DNA from: Chloroflexi bacterium TSY
GTDB taxonomy: Bacteria > Chloroflexota > Anaerolineae > Caldilineales > Caldilineaceae
DNA: 64,000 nucleotides
Direction of reading: 5' to 3'
NCBI GenBank assembly: GCA_019217005.1
Contig: JAHBNG010000066.1
Coordinates: forward strand, 13,697 to 77,696
Position 1 is the stretch's first letter. Each line of letters starts with the position of its first letter. Of this stretch, positions 37,339 to 46,925 are shown piece after piece. Made by a program: the position numbers and the translations under genes. The notes beneath the pieces are model-generated. The model searched no databases. It was not told the DNA's origin and was given only the letters and a program-made list of their open reading frames with translations.

Positions 37339-38001
37339 TTATTCAGATTTTTTGTCGGACACATTGCTAAACTGAAGTGAGCCATCAATCATGAGCATTT
37401 GATTTGTAGCGAGGTTATTTGAAGAAACCATTTTGCTGATCAGATCAACTTCCATATCTAGCATAGTGACTTGAATTTTAGCAATTGCTAAGTCTTCAAA
37501 GCGCCTATCTGTTTTGTCAGCTTGATATTTAAGTACCCGTGTAATGGAAATACTTCTTGCTTTATTTTGTGGTATTCTGATCTTTGGTATTTCGCTTGCG
37601 ATGGTATCAAATTCATCGCCAACTCGATTGGGAATTGCAATCACATTTTCACGATGGACAAGGTGTTTATTTAGACGCTGCTGGTTGCGTTGGCAAACCG
37701 CGGTTCCAACCTGGCCTGCAATTATGGGCAGAAATTTTCCATCTGTAGAGCCAAAGTCTACTACTTTATATGTACGTCTTGATCCGTCTAAAAAGTATGT
37801 AAATAATGACGGTACGGAGCTATCAGTATGAAGCTGGATCTTGTCTCCCTGTTTGTTGTTTGTTTCAAATACCTTCTTCTTGTTAAAGACTTCTCCTGCA
37901 TCTTGATACTCCGGCAGCACAACATGGTCCAATGTAAATCGCTCTGTCTGGTAACACGTCCCGCCACTGTGCTCTTCGATTATTTGTATAATTTCACCCA
38001 T
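37339..38001 (-). CDS. Hypothetical protein with DGS motifs
   Basis: A 220-residue protein I cannot place with confidence. It contains two Asp-Gly-Ser motifs (TYFLDGSRRTYKVVDFGSTD, LMIDGSLQF) and a central FLPIIAGQVGTAVCQRNQQR. Such DGS motifs in strand ends recall NurA-like nucleases, where they bind metal, but the spacing is not verified and the protein is short for that family. It may be truncated at its C-terminus. It sits between the split nuclease-like gene and HigA on the same strand. Confidence 0.5.
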   Translation of the reverse strand: MGEIIQIIEEHSGGTCYQTERFTLDHVVLPEYQDAGEVFNKKKVFETNNKQGDKIQLHTDSSVPSLFTYFLDGSRRTYKVVDFGSTDGKFLPIIAGQVGTAVCQRNQQRLNKHLVHRENVIAIPNRVGDEFDTIASEIPKIRIPQNKARSISITRVLKYQADKTDRRFEDLAIAKIQVTMLDMEVDLISKMVSSNNLATNQMLMIDGSLQFSNVSDKKSE

Positions 38002-38038
38002 ATATTTACAACCATTTTTGAATTACTGAATGTATCAG

Positions 38039-38335
38039 CTATGAAATCGCTGCTGCTGGTAACAAGGATTCAACTCTTTTGATAGGCTTTTTCCTTGCCA
38101 AGTCATAATTGGCCTGTAGATTCATCCAAAATTCTGGCGTTGTCCCAAACGCTTGTGAAAACAGCCATGCTGTCTGTGGTGTAATTCCTCTTTTGCCATT
38201 CACAATCTCATTTATTCTTTGTGTCGGAACGTTTATATGTTTCGCAAATGCAACCTGAGACATATCCATTGGCTTGAGAAACTCTTCAAGCAAAACTTCT
38301 CCGGGATGTGTTGGGATACGGTTTTCTGGAATCAT
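38039..38335 (-). CDS. higA: HigA-type antitoxin (HTH, XRE)
   Basis: A 98-residue XRE-family protein starting MIPENRIPTHPGEVLLEEFL, the classical HigA N-terminus. The HTH is in MSQVAFAKHINVPTQRINEI, followed by GKRGITPQTAWLFSQAFGTT and PEFWMNLQANYDL. I used the ATG at 38333-38335 because homology starts there. It follows the toxin gene by 14 bp, the HigB-HigA order in which the toxin comes first, and it should repress the shared promoter upstream of higB. Confidence 0.92.
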   Translation of the reverse strand: MIPENRIPTHPGEVLLEEFLKPMDMSQVAFAKHINVPTQRINEIVNGKRGITPQTAWLFSQAFGTTPEFWMNLQANYDLARKKPIKRVESLLPAAAIS

Positions 38336-38349
38336 GATTACCCTTGTTG

Positions 38350-38640
38350 CTAATGATAGTCGGTCAGCATAACGTTGTGTGCGCCATCGCTTTCCCACTG
38401 GAATACAATACGCCATTGTTGATTGACTCGGATACTATGCCAACCAGCGTAATCACCTTTCAACATCTCTAATCGGTTTCCTGGTGGCATTCGTAAGTCT
38501 TGGAGATTATGAGCAGCGCGTATTACATCCAACTTTCGCAAAGCCGCAGAAAGTATAGTTTGCGGGAAACGTCGCACGCGACTTGTTTGTCTGCCGTGAT
38601 ACAAATCTTCTGTTGCTTTATCACCAAATGATACGATCAT
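38350..38640 (-). CDS. higB: HigB-type toxin (RelE/ParE superfamily)
   Basis: A 96-residue mRNA interferase-like toxin. MIVSFGDKATEDLYHGRQTS, then RKLDVIRAAHNLQDLRMPPG, then WHSIRVNQQWRIVFQWESDG and HNVMLTDYH give the HigB signature, including the C-terminal ITDYH-like end. It is upstream of higA on the same strand with a 14-bp gap. The 38641-38899 region upstream holds its promoter and no gene I can support. Confidence 0.92.
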   Translation of the reverse strand: MIVSFGDKATEDLYHGRQTSRVRRFPQTILSAALRKLDVIRAAHNLQDLRMPPGNRLEMLKGDYAGWHSIRVNQQWRIVFQWESDGAHNVMLTDYH

Positions 38641-38899
38641 GAAGCAGATTATACTCTATCACGGATAACATGTAAAGGTGAAAATAAAAACGATCCTTGG
38701 AGACCCACTTCTTGGTATGCTGGAAACTGCCAACGCCCGTTTCACCAGTGGCGGGACTATTACCGACTAGTCACGAGCGAGCGACCAATAGCACAAACGA
38801 AACAACTTTGAACGGCGCAGATCACCCGCCATCTGGTGCAAACCATGTTACCCTGATGAAATCACTACCCCAAGAAGTACAACGCGCGAAGTTTCGCAT

Positions 38900-39337
38900 G
38901 TAACAGTAACGGATCCCCGCCACGCATTATGCGGACAAAAGCTAAAGGTTGTCAAAATCAGTACAGATGGCAAAGAAGGCCCCATCTGCACGGTTGAATT
39001 ACAAAAAGACATTTGGAGACGAATTCCACTAAGTATAACGGACGTGGGTCGTTATGAACCGATTCGCTATCCATTGCCCCTGAACCTGAGAGTTGTGGGA
39101 GAATTGCTGGATATCTACAAACGCATAGAAGTCCAAATCAAGGAGAACTCCAGCAATGATGAAAGAAAAAACGAGTCAGAATCAGGTCGTTGCCCAAGCA
39201 GAAAAGGGTCTGACGGTACCGAATCGAGTCTGGCACCAGCTAAGTCCACCTCACCAGCGCCAGATTCTGCAGAGTCTGGTGCAGATCTGCCAGATGTTGA
39301 CCCAACGAAGAGTCAAGCAAGAGGAGGTTGCGCATGA
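38900..39337 (+). CDS. DUF5372-like accessory gene of a serine recombinase module, 5' end unclear
   Basis: The frame VTVTDPRHALCGQKLKVVKI, then CTVELQKDIWRRIPLSITDV and YPLPLNLRVVGELLDIYKRI resembles DUF5372 proteins, small partners encoded before large serine recombinases. No start codon fits cleanly before residue V at 38900, and the frame stays open upstream, so the 5' end is unresolved. Downstream of about 39150 it overlaps the next small gene and its composition becomes less protein-like; the true end may be earlier. Treat the limits as approximate. Confidence 0.45.
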   Translation, partial: VTVTDPRHALCGQKLKVVKISTDGKEGPICTVELQKDIWRRIPLSITDVGRYEPIRYPLPLNLRVVGELLDIYKRIEVQIKENSSNDERKNESESGRCPSRKGSDGTESSLAPAKSTSPAPDSAESGADLPDVDPTKSQARGGCA

Positions 39338-39350
39338 ACCACTCAACTAA
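39156..39350 (+). CDS. Small accessory protein preceding the serine recombinase
   Basis: A 64-residue basic helical protein (KGLTVPNRVWHQLSPPHQRQ, then ILQSLVQICQMLTQ). Proteins of this size with a VP-x-RVW...L pattern commonly sit between DUF5372 and recombinase genes of mobile modules. AGGAG lies 13 bases before the ATG. Its end overlaps the recombinase start by 17 bp, which indicates coupling. Confidence 0.6.
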   Translation: MMKEKTSQNQVVAQAEKGLTVPNRVWHQLSPPHQRQILQSLVQICQMLTQRRVKQEEVAHEPLN

Positions 39351-41463
39351 CCCATCCTTCATGGTCAACGGAAGCCAGAAGATTCAGCCGCTCCATCGCC
39401 AGCGGCTAGCCTGCATCTATGTGCGCCAATCCTCGCTGAAGCAGGTGCGGGAGAACACAGAGAGTCAGGTGAACCAGTACCGACTGGAAGAACGAGCCAA
39501 AGCGCTTGGTTGGCCCGAAAATCAAATCCGAGTCATCGACTCAGACCAGGGAATCTCGGGAACAAGCAGCAATGACCGTCTGGGCTTTCAAGAGATTTTG
39601 AGTCTCGTATCGATGAGCCAGGTGGGCATCATCTTTGGCTACGAAGTCTCACGAATCGCCCGCAACAATGCCGACTGGTATCCCTTGCTTCAGTTGGCCG
39701 ACGTCTTTGGCGTGCTCATCGCCGACAACGACGCCATCTATGACCCGAAGGACTTCAATGACCGCATGGTGCTTGGTCTGAAAGGAACCATGAGCGAACT
39801 GGAACTGCATCTGATTCGCCAGCGTCTAGATACAGGCCGCATGAACAAGATCATGCGAGCTGAGTATCGCCAGCCGTTGCCCACCGGTCTCGTACGAGGG
39901 CGGGACAATGTGGTTTACAAAGATCCGGACATGCAAGTCCAAAGCATGATTCAACTCATCTTGGACAAATTCGCCGAGTTTGGCACTTGTCCGAAAGTCT
40001 TTAAGCACTGTCTGGACAATAAGATTCTCTTTCCCAGACGTCAGATGGGTGGCGCTCACCACGGTGAGATTTTGTGGAGAGAACCGTCATACACGGTCAT
40101 CAACTCAATCCTCAAGAATCCCGCCTATGCCGGAGCCTTCGCTCATGGCCGCACCCAGGTCGATCCAGCCAAACGACTAGCCTTTGGTTCGCCAAACAGC
40201 GGACGCAAGACTTGCTCAATGGACGAATGGATTCATCTGCAACAAGATGTCTATCCTGCCTATATTTCCTGGGAACAGTATTTAGCAAACCAAGAGAGAC
40301 TACGCCAGAATGCAGCTTCATTCGAGAAAGCCATTGCAGCGGCACAAGGGGCTGCTAGGGAAGGCAAGGCATTGCTCCAAGGGCTCGTTAAGTGTGGCTG
40401 CTGCGCTCGTCGAATGCACATCCGCTATCGCAGTACCACCACCTACGCCTGCTCTGAACTCTATGATACCTATGGCCGCAAGAGCTGCCTCTTTGTCACC
40501 GCACCCAAGATTGATGAGATTGTCGTCCAAGCCTTCTTTGAGGCCATTCAGCCCGCTCAACTAGACGCGCTTGCTGCCCTCCTTGACCAGCAACAACAGG
40601 ACCATGCCAAGCTCGACCAACAGTGGCAGCAGCGCCTGCAGCGAGCCGACTATGAAGCCCAACGCGCCGAACGGCAATACAACCAAGCCGACCCCGAGAA
40701 CCGACTCGTCACCGCTTCGCTCGAAAAACGCTGGGAAGAGATGCTCATTACTCTTCATGAAACCCAGCGAGAATACCAGCTCTCTCAACAGCAGCAGGCC
40801 ACACCCAGCATCTCACCCCAACTTCAGCAGCAGTTCCAGCACATCTCTGAGACTCTGCCCGACCTCTGGCCTCAATTGTCTTACCCTGACCAGAAAGAGT
40901 TGCTGCGTACCCTCATTTCTCAAGTCATCCTCACACCCAGAGACAAAACCTCCATCGAAGTCAAGATTGTCTGGCTCTCTGCTCATTACTCCCTCTTTTC
41001 CGCCGACCGCCCCTTTCAACGATGGGCTGATGTTCCTCATTTTGCAGCCATGATTCAGCGCATTCGCCAACTCTGGGAACATGGTACTTCCGACACCGAC
41101 ATTGCCGACATCCTTAACTCTGAACACTTTACTGCCATGGACGGTTCTGACCTTACCCGAGTGACCATCCGTAATCTCAGGCTCAAACAAGGCTGGTCTG
41201 TCAAGCCTGCTTCTGCCAAAACACCTCCCAAAGTTGATGGCAAATTCACCACCCGTGGCTTAGCTCTCGAGTGCAACACTGACAAAGAGTGGATTCGGAC
41301 TCGCATTTTTGATGGCACGATTCCATTTGAAGTAGTCTCTCGTCATCCTCACCAGCGTTGCTATCTCATTGATGCTTCTGACCACCTCATCCAACAACTC
41401 AAGGCCAAGGCTGCTCTCCGCAAACGCTACAACACGCGCAAACCAAAACCGCCCAACTCTTGA
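39334..41463 (+). CDS. Large serine recombinase
   Basis: A 709-residue site-specific recombinase. The N-terminal resolvase domain has the nucleophile Ser in CIYVRQSSLKQV, with the Arg-bearing GTSSNDRLGFQEIL and YEVSRIARNNADWY. The recombinase domain follows (residues about 180-300), then a zinc ribbon (LVKCGCCARRMH, and a later Cys pair around YACSELYDTYGRKSC), a long coiled coil (about 410-480), and a C-terminal MerR/HTH-like DNA-binding part. The ATG at 39334 is preceded by GAGGAGG; an earlier TTG is less likely. It probably moves the module with its two accessory genes; attachment sites were not identified. Confidence 0.92.
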   Translation: MNHSTNPSFMVNGSQKIQPLHRQRLACIYVRQSSLKQVRENTESQVNQYRLEERAKALGWPENQIRVIDSDQGISGTSSNDRLGFQEILSLVSMSQVGIIFGYEVSRIARNNADWYPLLQLADVFGVLIADNDAIYDPKDFNDRMVLGLKGTMSELELHLIRQRLDTGRMNKIMRAEYRQPLPTGLVRGRDNVVYKDPDMQVQSMIQLILDKFAEFGTCPKVFKHCLDNKILFPRRQMGGAHHGEILWREPSYTVINSILKNPAYAGAFAHGRTQVDPAKRLAFGSPNSGRKTCSMDEWIHLQQDVYPAYISWEQYLANQERLRQNAASFEKAIAAAQGAAREGKALLQGLVKCGCCARRMHIRYRSTTTYACSELYDTYGRKSCLFVTAPKIDEIVVQAFFEAIQPAQLDALAALLDQQQQDHAKLDQQWQQRLQRADYEAQRAERQYNQADPENRLVTASLEKRWEEMLITLHETQREYQLSQQQQATPSISPQLQQQFQHISETLPDLWPQLSYPDQKELLRTLISQVILTPRDKTSIEVKIVWLSAHYSLFSADRPFQRWADVPHFAAMIQRIRQLWEHGTSDTDIADILNSEHFTAMDGSDLTRVTIRNLRLKQGWSVKPASAKTPPKVDGKFTTRGLALECNTDKEWIRTRIFDGTIPFEVVSRHPHQRCYLIDASDHLIQQLKAKAALRKRYNTRKPKPPNS

Positions 41464-41478
41464 TTTTCCCTCCCTTCA

Positions 41479-41508
41479 AACCGTTACGTTTTCACCGTAA
41501 CGGTTTTT
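41479..41508 (+). terminator. Rho-independent terminator after the serine recombinase
   Basis: AACCGTTACG pairs with CGTAACGGTT at 41496-41505 and is followed by a T run. It lies 16 bases behind the stop codon. Confidence 0.85.
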
Positions 41509-41701
41509 ATTTCTCATCCTACAACATCCATCACTCTTCTCTCTTCTTTCTCTTTTTGCTCATTTGTTCTATTCCTTGTACACTACTCCCGTCTCTATCT
41601 TTCTATTCTTTTTTCACCCTGCGCTTCTTCAATTACGCGCAGATCACCTAGGAGGGCGTTGTGTTGGCCGAGGTTTGGCGGCTGAGATACAAGTTCACCA
41701 A

Positions 41702-41738
41702 CCAGGAAACTAAACGACCGCTATTGAAATGCAGGAAC
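41702..41738. repeat. Inter-cassette motif, copy 3
   Basis: CCAGGAAACTAAACGACC, ten unrelated bases, then TGCAGGAACTCACACG, as in copy 2. The 41509-41982 gap holds this motif and no gene I can support. Confidence 0.5.
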
Positions 41739-42350
41739 TCACACGGTAAAGTACAGACGTGCATACCTCAAGTTCTTTACCTTGGAACCCATTCCTTAGC
41801 TTCCCACACATATAAGATAGTAGATATTTGGGCCTTCGGCCCAAAGGCAGCCTTCAGCAGCAACATCGACAATTTTTTGTCGATGTTTTCCCATAAATGC
41901 CTATCCACTCTACCACCTGTACGTAAATACATGCTACCATTAAGAATATCCGTCTTTGGTTCACCTATGTCGAAACTGATGCCTACAATTGATTGCGTAG
42001 TATTTCTATATTTTCACGTAGATATCCCAGATTGTTATCTGTAGACTCTGTTGTATATTGTAGCAACTTTTCCAGGGAGCTTTTATTACAAATCATACTT
42101 CTCATTAAAATTTGAAGTTGCTGTGATAAAGGCTGCTTCCCAATAGTCATCGCTAAATGGTCCATTGGTTCGGGGGTGAAACGAGCCAGTGGAGGCTGCG
42201 ATATGTCTGTGCCAGGCTTATAGACGTTACGTTGAAAATAGTCGGACCAAGTAAGATTATTTGGTGACGCTTTCAAATTAATTCCCGTCTGAGCTTGGGC
42301 TAATTTCAAAAACTCATCAGCCAATTCACCTAATTCACCGACAAACTTAT

Positions 42351-43954
42351 TACTACTGTGCAGCAATATATTGTGAAACACAAAGGAAATTCGTTATATT
42401 TCTGGGCATATTGCTAACAAAACGCAAACAGAATGCAAAGGAAAAATGAGATAGACTGAAGAGCCAATAAAATGAAGCAGTCTTCGATGAAAGGAAATCA
42501 AGATGAAACTTGCTCAAGCAGTCAATCAATATGACTACAGCCAACTGGAAAGCCCGCCGCTGCTGGAACTGACAGAAGAGCAACTGGCGGCACTGGCCGA
42601 CCAACTCCAGGAGTATCATGCCATATATAGTCCATACTTCAGCCATGTGGCTCAGAGAGCATGCGTACCACTACATGCGAGGCTTGTTAGACCCCGAAAT
42701 CAAACGCAAATCGGCCGAGAACATCGCGCTGGCGACAGTAGGAGAATCGGGTGTACGCCCCCTGCAAAGCTTTGTGGGTCAGAGCCGCTGGAGCGGTGAA
42801 GCGATGCTGGCGGAACATACTCGACAGACAGGTGAGTTGTTGGGAGACGCAAATGGCGTCTTACTCCTGGATGGGAGCGACATTCCCAAGCAAGGAGAAG
42901 AGTCAGTGGGCGTCAAGCGGCAGCGGTGTGGCGAACTGGGCAAGATCGCCAACTGTCAAGCCGGAGTCTTCCTGGGATATAATAGCTCTCATGGCTATAC
43001 CTTACTGAACTGTCGGTTGTATATCCCCCAAGAATGGTTTAGTGATGAGTATGCAGAGAAGCGGTACAAAACCGGTCTTCCCACTGACCTGACCTTCCAA
43101 ACAAAAAATGAATTGGCTTGGTCCATGATTGAGCAGACGCACGCCCTGGGTGCGTTGCCCATCCGCTGGATCACTATGGATGAAGCCTTTGGCAAAGATA
43201 CTCATCTGCTTGACTGCATTGATGGCCAAACCGCTTACAGCTACTTTGCTGAAGTGCCCAAAGAGACTCGTGTCTGGACCTCCAGCCCCAGACCTATCTG
43301 CCCGCATCATCTGGACGCGGGCGCAAAGCTCAAGCTCCGCGTCCGGCCTGGTGAACCTACGCCTCTCACCGTTGCTCAACTCGCTGACACCTTCCAGGAG
43401 CATGAGTGGCAACAGCATGTTCTCAAAGAGGGCTCCAAGGGCTTCATCGTTGCTTCCATTGCTTGTCGCCGCATTGTCTCTGTCCGCAATGGGCTCCCCG
43501 GTTCTGCTCTCTGGCTCATCGTCCGCCGCAATCCCGATTGCTCTCTGCAATACTTTCTCTCAATGCACCCTTGAGACTTCCTTGGATGACTTCGCCACTG
43601 TTTCTGCTTTGCGTTGGCCCATTGAAACCATTTTGAACAAGCCAAGCAGTTTCTCGGACTCAACGAATATGAAACTCGCAGTTGGCTCGGTTGGCATCAT
43701 CATATGACCTTAGTCATTTTGGCCTTTGGTTTCTTGGCTCGTTCTCAGTTTTTCCTCAAATATGATGCCCCCGCTCTCACTTTGCCACAGGTTGTTGAAC
43801 TTCTCCATGCCGTTCTGCCTAAACCTGTCTTGACACTCGCTGAGACTATCGAGCGCCTTCGCTACAAGCAACGTCGTCTTGCTTCCGCTAAACGCTCGCA
43901 TTATCTTGTGCAAAAATCGAACATTATCGAGCCTTTACTTGATGCACAGTAGTA
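42351..43954 (+). mobile_element. IS701 family insertion sequence, TSD TTAT
   Basis: Ends TACTACTGTGCAGCAA and its inverse with one mismatch. TTAT flanks at 42347-42350 and 43955-43958. A 4-bp duplication is the IS701 norm. Length 1604 bp. Confidence 0.85.
42503..43952 (+). pseudogene. IS701 family transposase, frameshifted
   Basis: The protein starts MKLAQAVNQYDYSQLESPPL and shifts frame near 42655. It continues EHAYHYMRGLLDPEIKRKSA, LLLDGSDIPKQGEESVGVKR (first catalytic Asp), RQRCGELGKIANCQAGVFLG and WITMDEAFGKDTHLL (second Asp region). A second break follows near 43560, after which SALRWPIETI (the Glu region), HHHMTLVILAFGFLARSQF and the C-terminus at 43952 are seen in other frames. At least three indels make it inactive. 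Confidence 0.85.
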
Positions 43955-43974
43955 TTATATGCTACAAAAAATTC

Positions 43975-45607
43975 GGGGCAGGTTCAGAACAAGGGATGAG
44001 TTAGGTTTACAAAATTGAAATGGGCACGTTAAAAAGAGAATAGGTTAAAGAGCCAGTTGCTGTTGAGGCTGAAGAATGGCATCAAGGGCGTCAGCCAAAG
44101 AAGGGACATAGGAATCGGTAGCCAGTTCTAAGGGTGAGTGACCGGAGCGTTTGCCACGTGAGAAGGTGCGATGATTCCAAAAGAGCTGTAAAAGAGCGGC
44201 CAACCAATCGGGCAAAGAGCGATGGATTGCAAGAAAGGGCCTGAGCCAAGCATGAAAGGATTCAGCTAGAGAAGAAGCCCGATGGAAGCGATCCAGTGCA
44301 TGCCAGAAGGCAAGAGCCATAGGCTGCAATGAGGGAGGGAAAAGCTGTTCAATGGGAAGTTGATGGTCATGGCGATAAGTCCAGAGGTGTGTGATGAAGG
44401 CTTCGTACTCAGGTGAGAGGTTCTGGCGGAGGGGAGCCAGCAATGTAGGTAGATTCTGCTGCAGTTGGGTGGCAAAGTGTGCAATTTCATCGCGGTTCAT
44501 CTCCATCATAAGTTGGGTGGCAGCCAGAATGGTTTGTTGCGCGGCATCTGTGTTGACAAGCTGCCCGGTCGGTGAAATCGGCTCCAGTGCCTGACGGACC
44601 GTTCGGAGAAGCCATGTCCAGTTCTCGTGCAAGTCAACTGCTGTCAGCACCGTTTGGTCGGCAACCTCGAGAGTCACTGTGCATTTGCGTGGTCGCCCAG
44701 GGCGACGTGCAGGAGCAGTCTGCTCGTCCAACTCTTGCCAACTACGTCACGGTCGGTCATGGCCTGGTCCATTTCTCTCCAGACGTTGGGTGATTTTGGT
44801 GCCATTCTGCATTTGGTGAAAGAGGTCATAGGAGTGTGGCGCATTCATCCCCGCTGCCTTGGCTCCTGCCTGAATGCCCAAAGCCCCATCGGTCACCAAG
44901 TCATCAAGGTGATGCCTCGCTCGAGCAATTCGAGAAACTTCAACCCCCATGTTGTTTCATCTCGGGCATCGGCTGCTGAGATATTCAACAGCGCAAACGA
45001 TGCTCCGTCCACCACCGTCAGGCACGGTTGGTCGCCACAGAAAATTTCATCCGCTTCCCCCAACACCGGCAGCGTCGGCACCATGCTCTCATTGTACGCC
45101 GATGCCAGTTCTCCAACTTCCGCCAGCGTCCCTTGGATGAATCCCACCGACCGCTCCACACCTAGCAGCAACCCCAACCCCCTTTGGATATCTCGTACGC
45201 TTCCTCGCAGCATCGGCAACACCGTTATGGTTCGTCGGATGAACGTCTCATCCACTTCGATCACATGGCTTTTCGGCTGCGGTCCTGGACTCACTGGCGA
45301 CAAGATCGCTTTCAGCGCCGCTTCACCGCTCTCTCTCAACTTATAGAGCCACGTTCGAGACACATTGTACGCCGTTGACAGTTCGCTCACTCTCCCCCAC
45401 TCTCGATTCGGGTTGAGCATTTCCAACGCAAGATCGATTCGGGTTGACAATGATAGGGGGTCTGTTCGATACTCTGACATTTAGAGGCTCCTTTTTGGCT
45501 ATTTTGGTCTGAACACCCTTATTTTGCCTGAACAGGAGCCTCTTTCTCTAACCTATTCTCTTGTTAACGTACTCTCTTCTTTGTCAACCTATTTCTGAAC
45601 CAGCCCC
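43975..45607 (-). mobile_element. Insertion sequence with GGGGC(A/T)GGTTCAGAA-type ends
   Basis: The left end reads GGGGCAGGTTCAGAACA and the right end, inverted, GGGGCTGGTTCAGAAATAGG. No target duplication can be seen. The ends resemble those of MITE-1 (GGGGTGGTTCAGAATTAGG), so this or a relative may supply the transposase for MITE-1. Length 1633 bp. Confidence 0.7.
44045..45480 (-). pseudogene. Transposase of the 1.63-kb IS, frameshifted
   Basis: The first frame (45480 to about 44920) has an HTH region (RVSELSTAYNVSRTWLYKLR), VIEVDETFIRRTITVLPMLR, and GDQPCLTVVDGASFALLNIS. A second frame carries DLVTDGALGIQAGAKAAGMN, a likely DDE Asp site, and QMQNGTKITQRLER. A third (44731-44045) begins after RPGRPRK and ends SLADALDAILQPQQQLAL. 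Two shifts split it. An HTH followed by a DDE-like core in about 470 residues is clear, but I cannot name the family. Confidence 0.7.
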
Positions 45608-45928
45608 TTTTCCAAGTTTTGAACACCCAATTCTACATTGCGCGGGTCGGGAGTATCATGCACACTTGTCCTCAGCCATTTCGCTTGTCGACAAAATTCT
45701 TTATCCTTTGAAATAGAACAGATAAGGTTTTCAACTTTCGCTAAAAGCCGCCTTATTTCTTGAATCTCTTCTCTTATCATGTTTGTTTTGAATCTCCACG
45801 AGCAGGTGAGACTAGATACAGCCCACTTGAATAAGCAGTTTACGATGCCATATCTTGCTGTAGCCGTCCAACATTACTTTATATGGAATGCTTACACTCT
45901 CTTAATTAGAGCCAGCCATCTTCGCGAT

Positions 45929-46283
45929 GCATATAGATATAGATGCTTTCATTCAGTTGCCGCTGAACGTGCAGCTCCATTTAGAAATAGCTCTCTCTTT
46001 TCTCATGTTCAAAGAAATGCATATAGATGTATATGCTTGTATATAGATCTATATGCTTTCGCCTGCTTTTCGCTGGACATGCATCGATTAAGCATGGTCA
46101 TCTCGACATCCACAAAAAGTATCTACATACATATATATGCTTGCATATAGATATAGATGCATCGGCCCAATTTGCATCAGGCGTGCATCCACATCCGAGT
46201 CGATAGAGAGATGCCACCTTCTGTCTCCACGTTACAAAAGGTATATAGATATAGATGCATGCATCTATATCTATATACCTTTT
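45929..46283. repeat. Array of AT-rich palindromic repeats, iteron-like
   Basis: At least five near-copies of GCATATAGATATAGATGC: 45929-45946, 46019-46036, 46039-46056, 46143-46160 and inside 46236-46283. The last is a perfect 48-bp palindrome (two 24-base arms, AAAAGGTATATAGATATAGA plus ATGCA, with no loop). Clusters lie roughly 90-125 bp apart, and the flanks after the first copies are similar to each other. No gene is supported in 45781-46282. The layout suggests a protein-binding array such as a replication origin, centromere or recombination site, but none is proven. Confidence 0.75.
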
Positions 46284-46600
46284 CAATTATCAACCTGTTG
46301 GATCCGATCCTCTATGTTCAGGCACTTAACTTGATCGTAAAGTAGTTCCCAAGCCTGCTTCCCTCGATTCCAACTACCTCCAGCCTTCTTGACCTGCCAA
46401 CTCAGATTCTCTTCTCCCCTGTTGACTTGCACAAAGACAAAACAACCAGTTGGTTCGATTGGTCCGAAGTCCCAATCAGCCTCATCCACAATCAGCCAGT
46501 CCGTCCAATACAAAACCCCCGACAGATCGCCAATGGAGCGGTCTGCCGGGGGTGCAAAGCCAAAAGGAGTATGTATGATTCGACAAGACCTGCTGTACAA
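46283..46600 (-). CDS. Small protein of unknown function
   Basis: The C-terminal 45 residues are convincing: VNRGEENLSWQVKKAGGSWN, RGKQAWELLYDQVKCLNIED, RIQQVDN. The pattern K-x-x-GG-x-W...W-x-L-x-Y-x-x-V...L-x-x-x-RI recurs in small proteins of mobile regions in Chloroflexota and cyanobacteria. The upstream residues are less regular, and a GC-rich hairpin (46516-46553) lies inside, so the true start may be nearer 46440. Its stop codon begins at the last base of the 48-bp palindrome. Confidence 0.45.
   Translation of the reverse strand: MYSRSCRIIHTPFGFAPPADRSIGDLSGVLYWTDWLIVDEADWDFGPIEPTGCFVFVQVNRGEENLSWQVKKAGGSWNRGKQAWELLYDQVKCLNIEDRIQQVDN
46516..46553. repeat. GC-rich hairpin
   Basis: CCCCCGACAGATCGC pairs with GCGGTCTGCCGGGGG except at two or three positions, around an 8-base loop. 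It may be a terminator or an operator between the neighbouring small genes. Confidence 0.6.
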
Positions 46601-46925
46601 TCAGCCGTCAGTCGAGAGTAATGGACTCGACTCTTTTCTTCTATTGGTTGTCTCTCATTTGTTGGTTATCTCTTACTGATTGGTTATCTCTCACTATACA
46701 GCAATTAAATTGGATTGTCAATAACCTTTTTTGCTTACGATTTCCAAAACGGACACGCCATTTGCGCCCGCGCGTCGCTCATGTTATGATCGAAGCTGGT
46801 CCCTCTACAAAACCATCAGCCGTGAGATTCACATTTCGTCTTGGAATGTGAAATGCCTTTTGGGTGGTTGATCGAGTAGAGGATGCCAGATAGCAAAAGC
46901 GCCGCCTCCCGGTGTAGTGAGCACC

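Larger units (their letters stand above)
41983..45780 (-). pseudogene. Unknown gene split by two adjacent insertion sequences
   Basis: The N-terminal part is at 45780-45608 (IREEIQEIRRLLAKVENLIC, a coiled coil), and the C-terminal part at 42350-41983 (KFVGELGELADEFLKLAQAQ to LGYLRENIEILRNQL). Between them are two ISs (43975-45607 and 42351-43954) with only 20 gene-derived bases left in the middle (43955-43974). Joining the pieces gives a helical protein of about 190 residues; the joint at the first IS is not frame-perfect, so a few bases were lost or gained. The function is unknown. Its strand and position fit the row of small cassette-like genes upstream. Confidence 0.6.

Noticed and set aside
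33149..41982. A classical integron with attC sites
   Set aside because: The shared motif lacks recognisable core sites of the GTTRRRY type, and no integron integrase is present; kept only as a possible cassette array.
41661..42044. A 127-codon plus-strand open frame
   Set aside because: It overlaps the real minus-strand gene fragment and the intergenic motif; no domain or regular composition.
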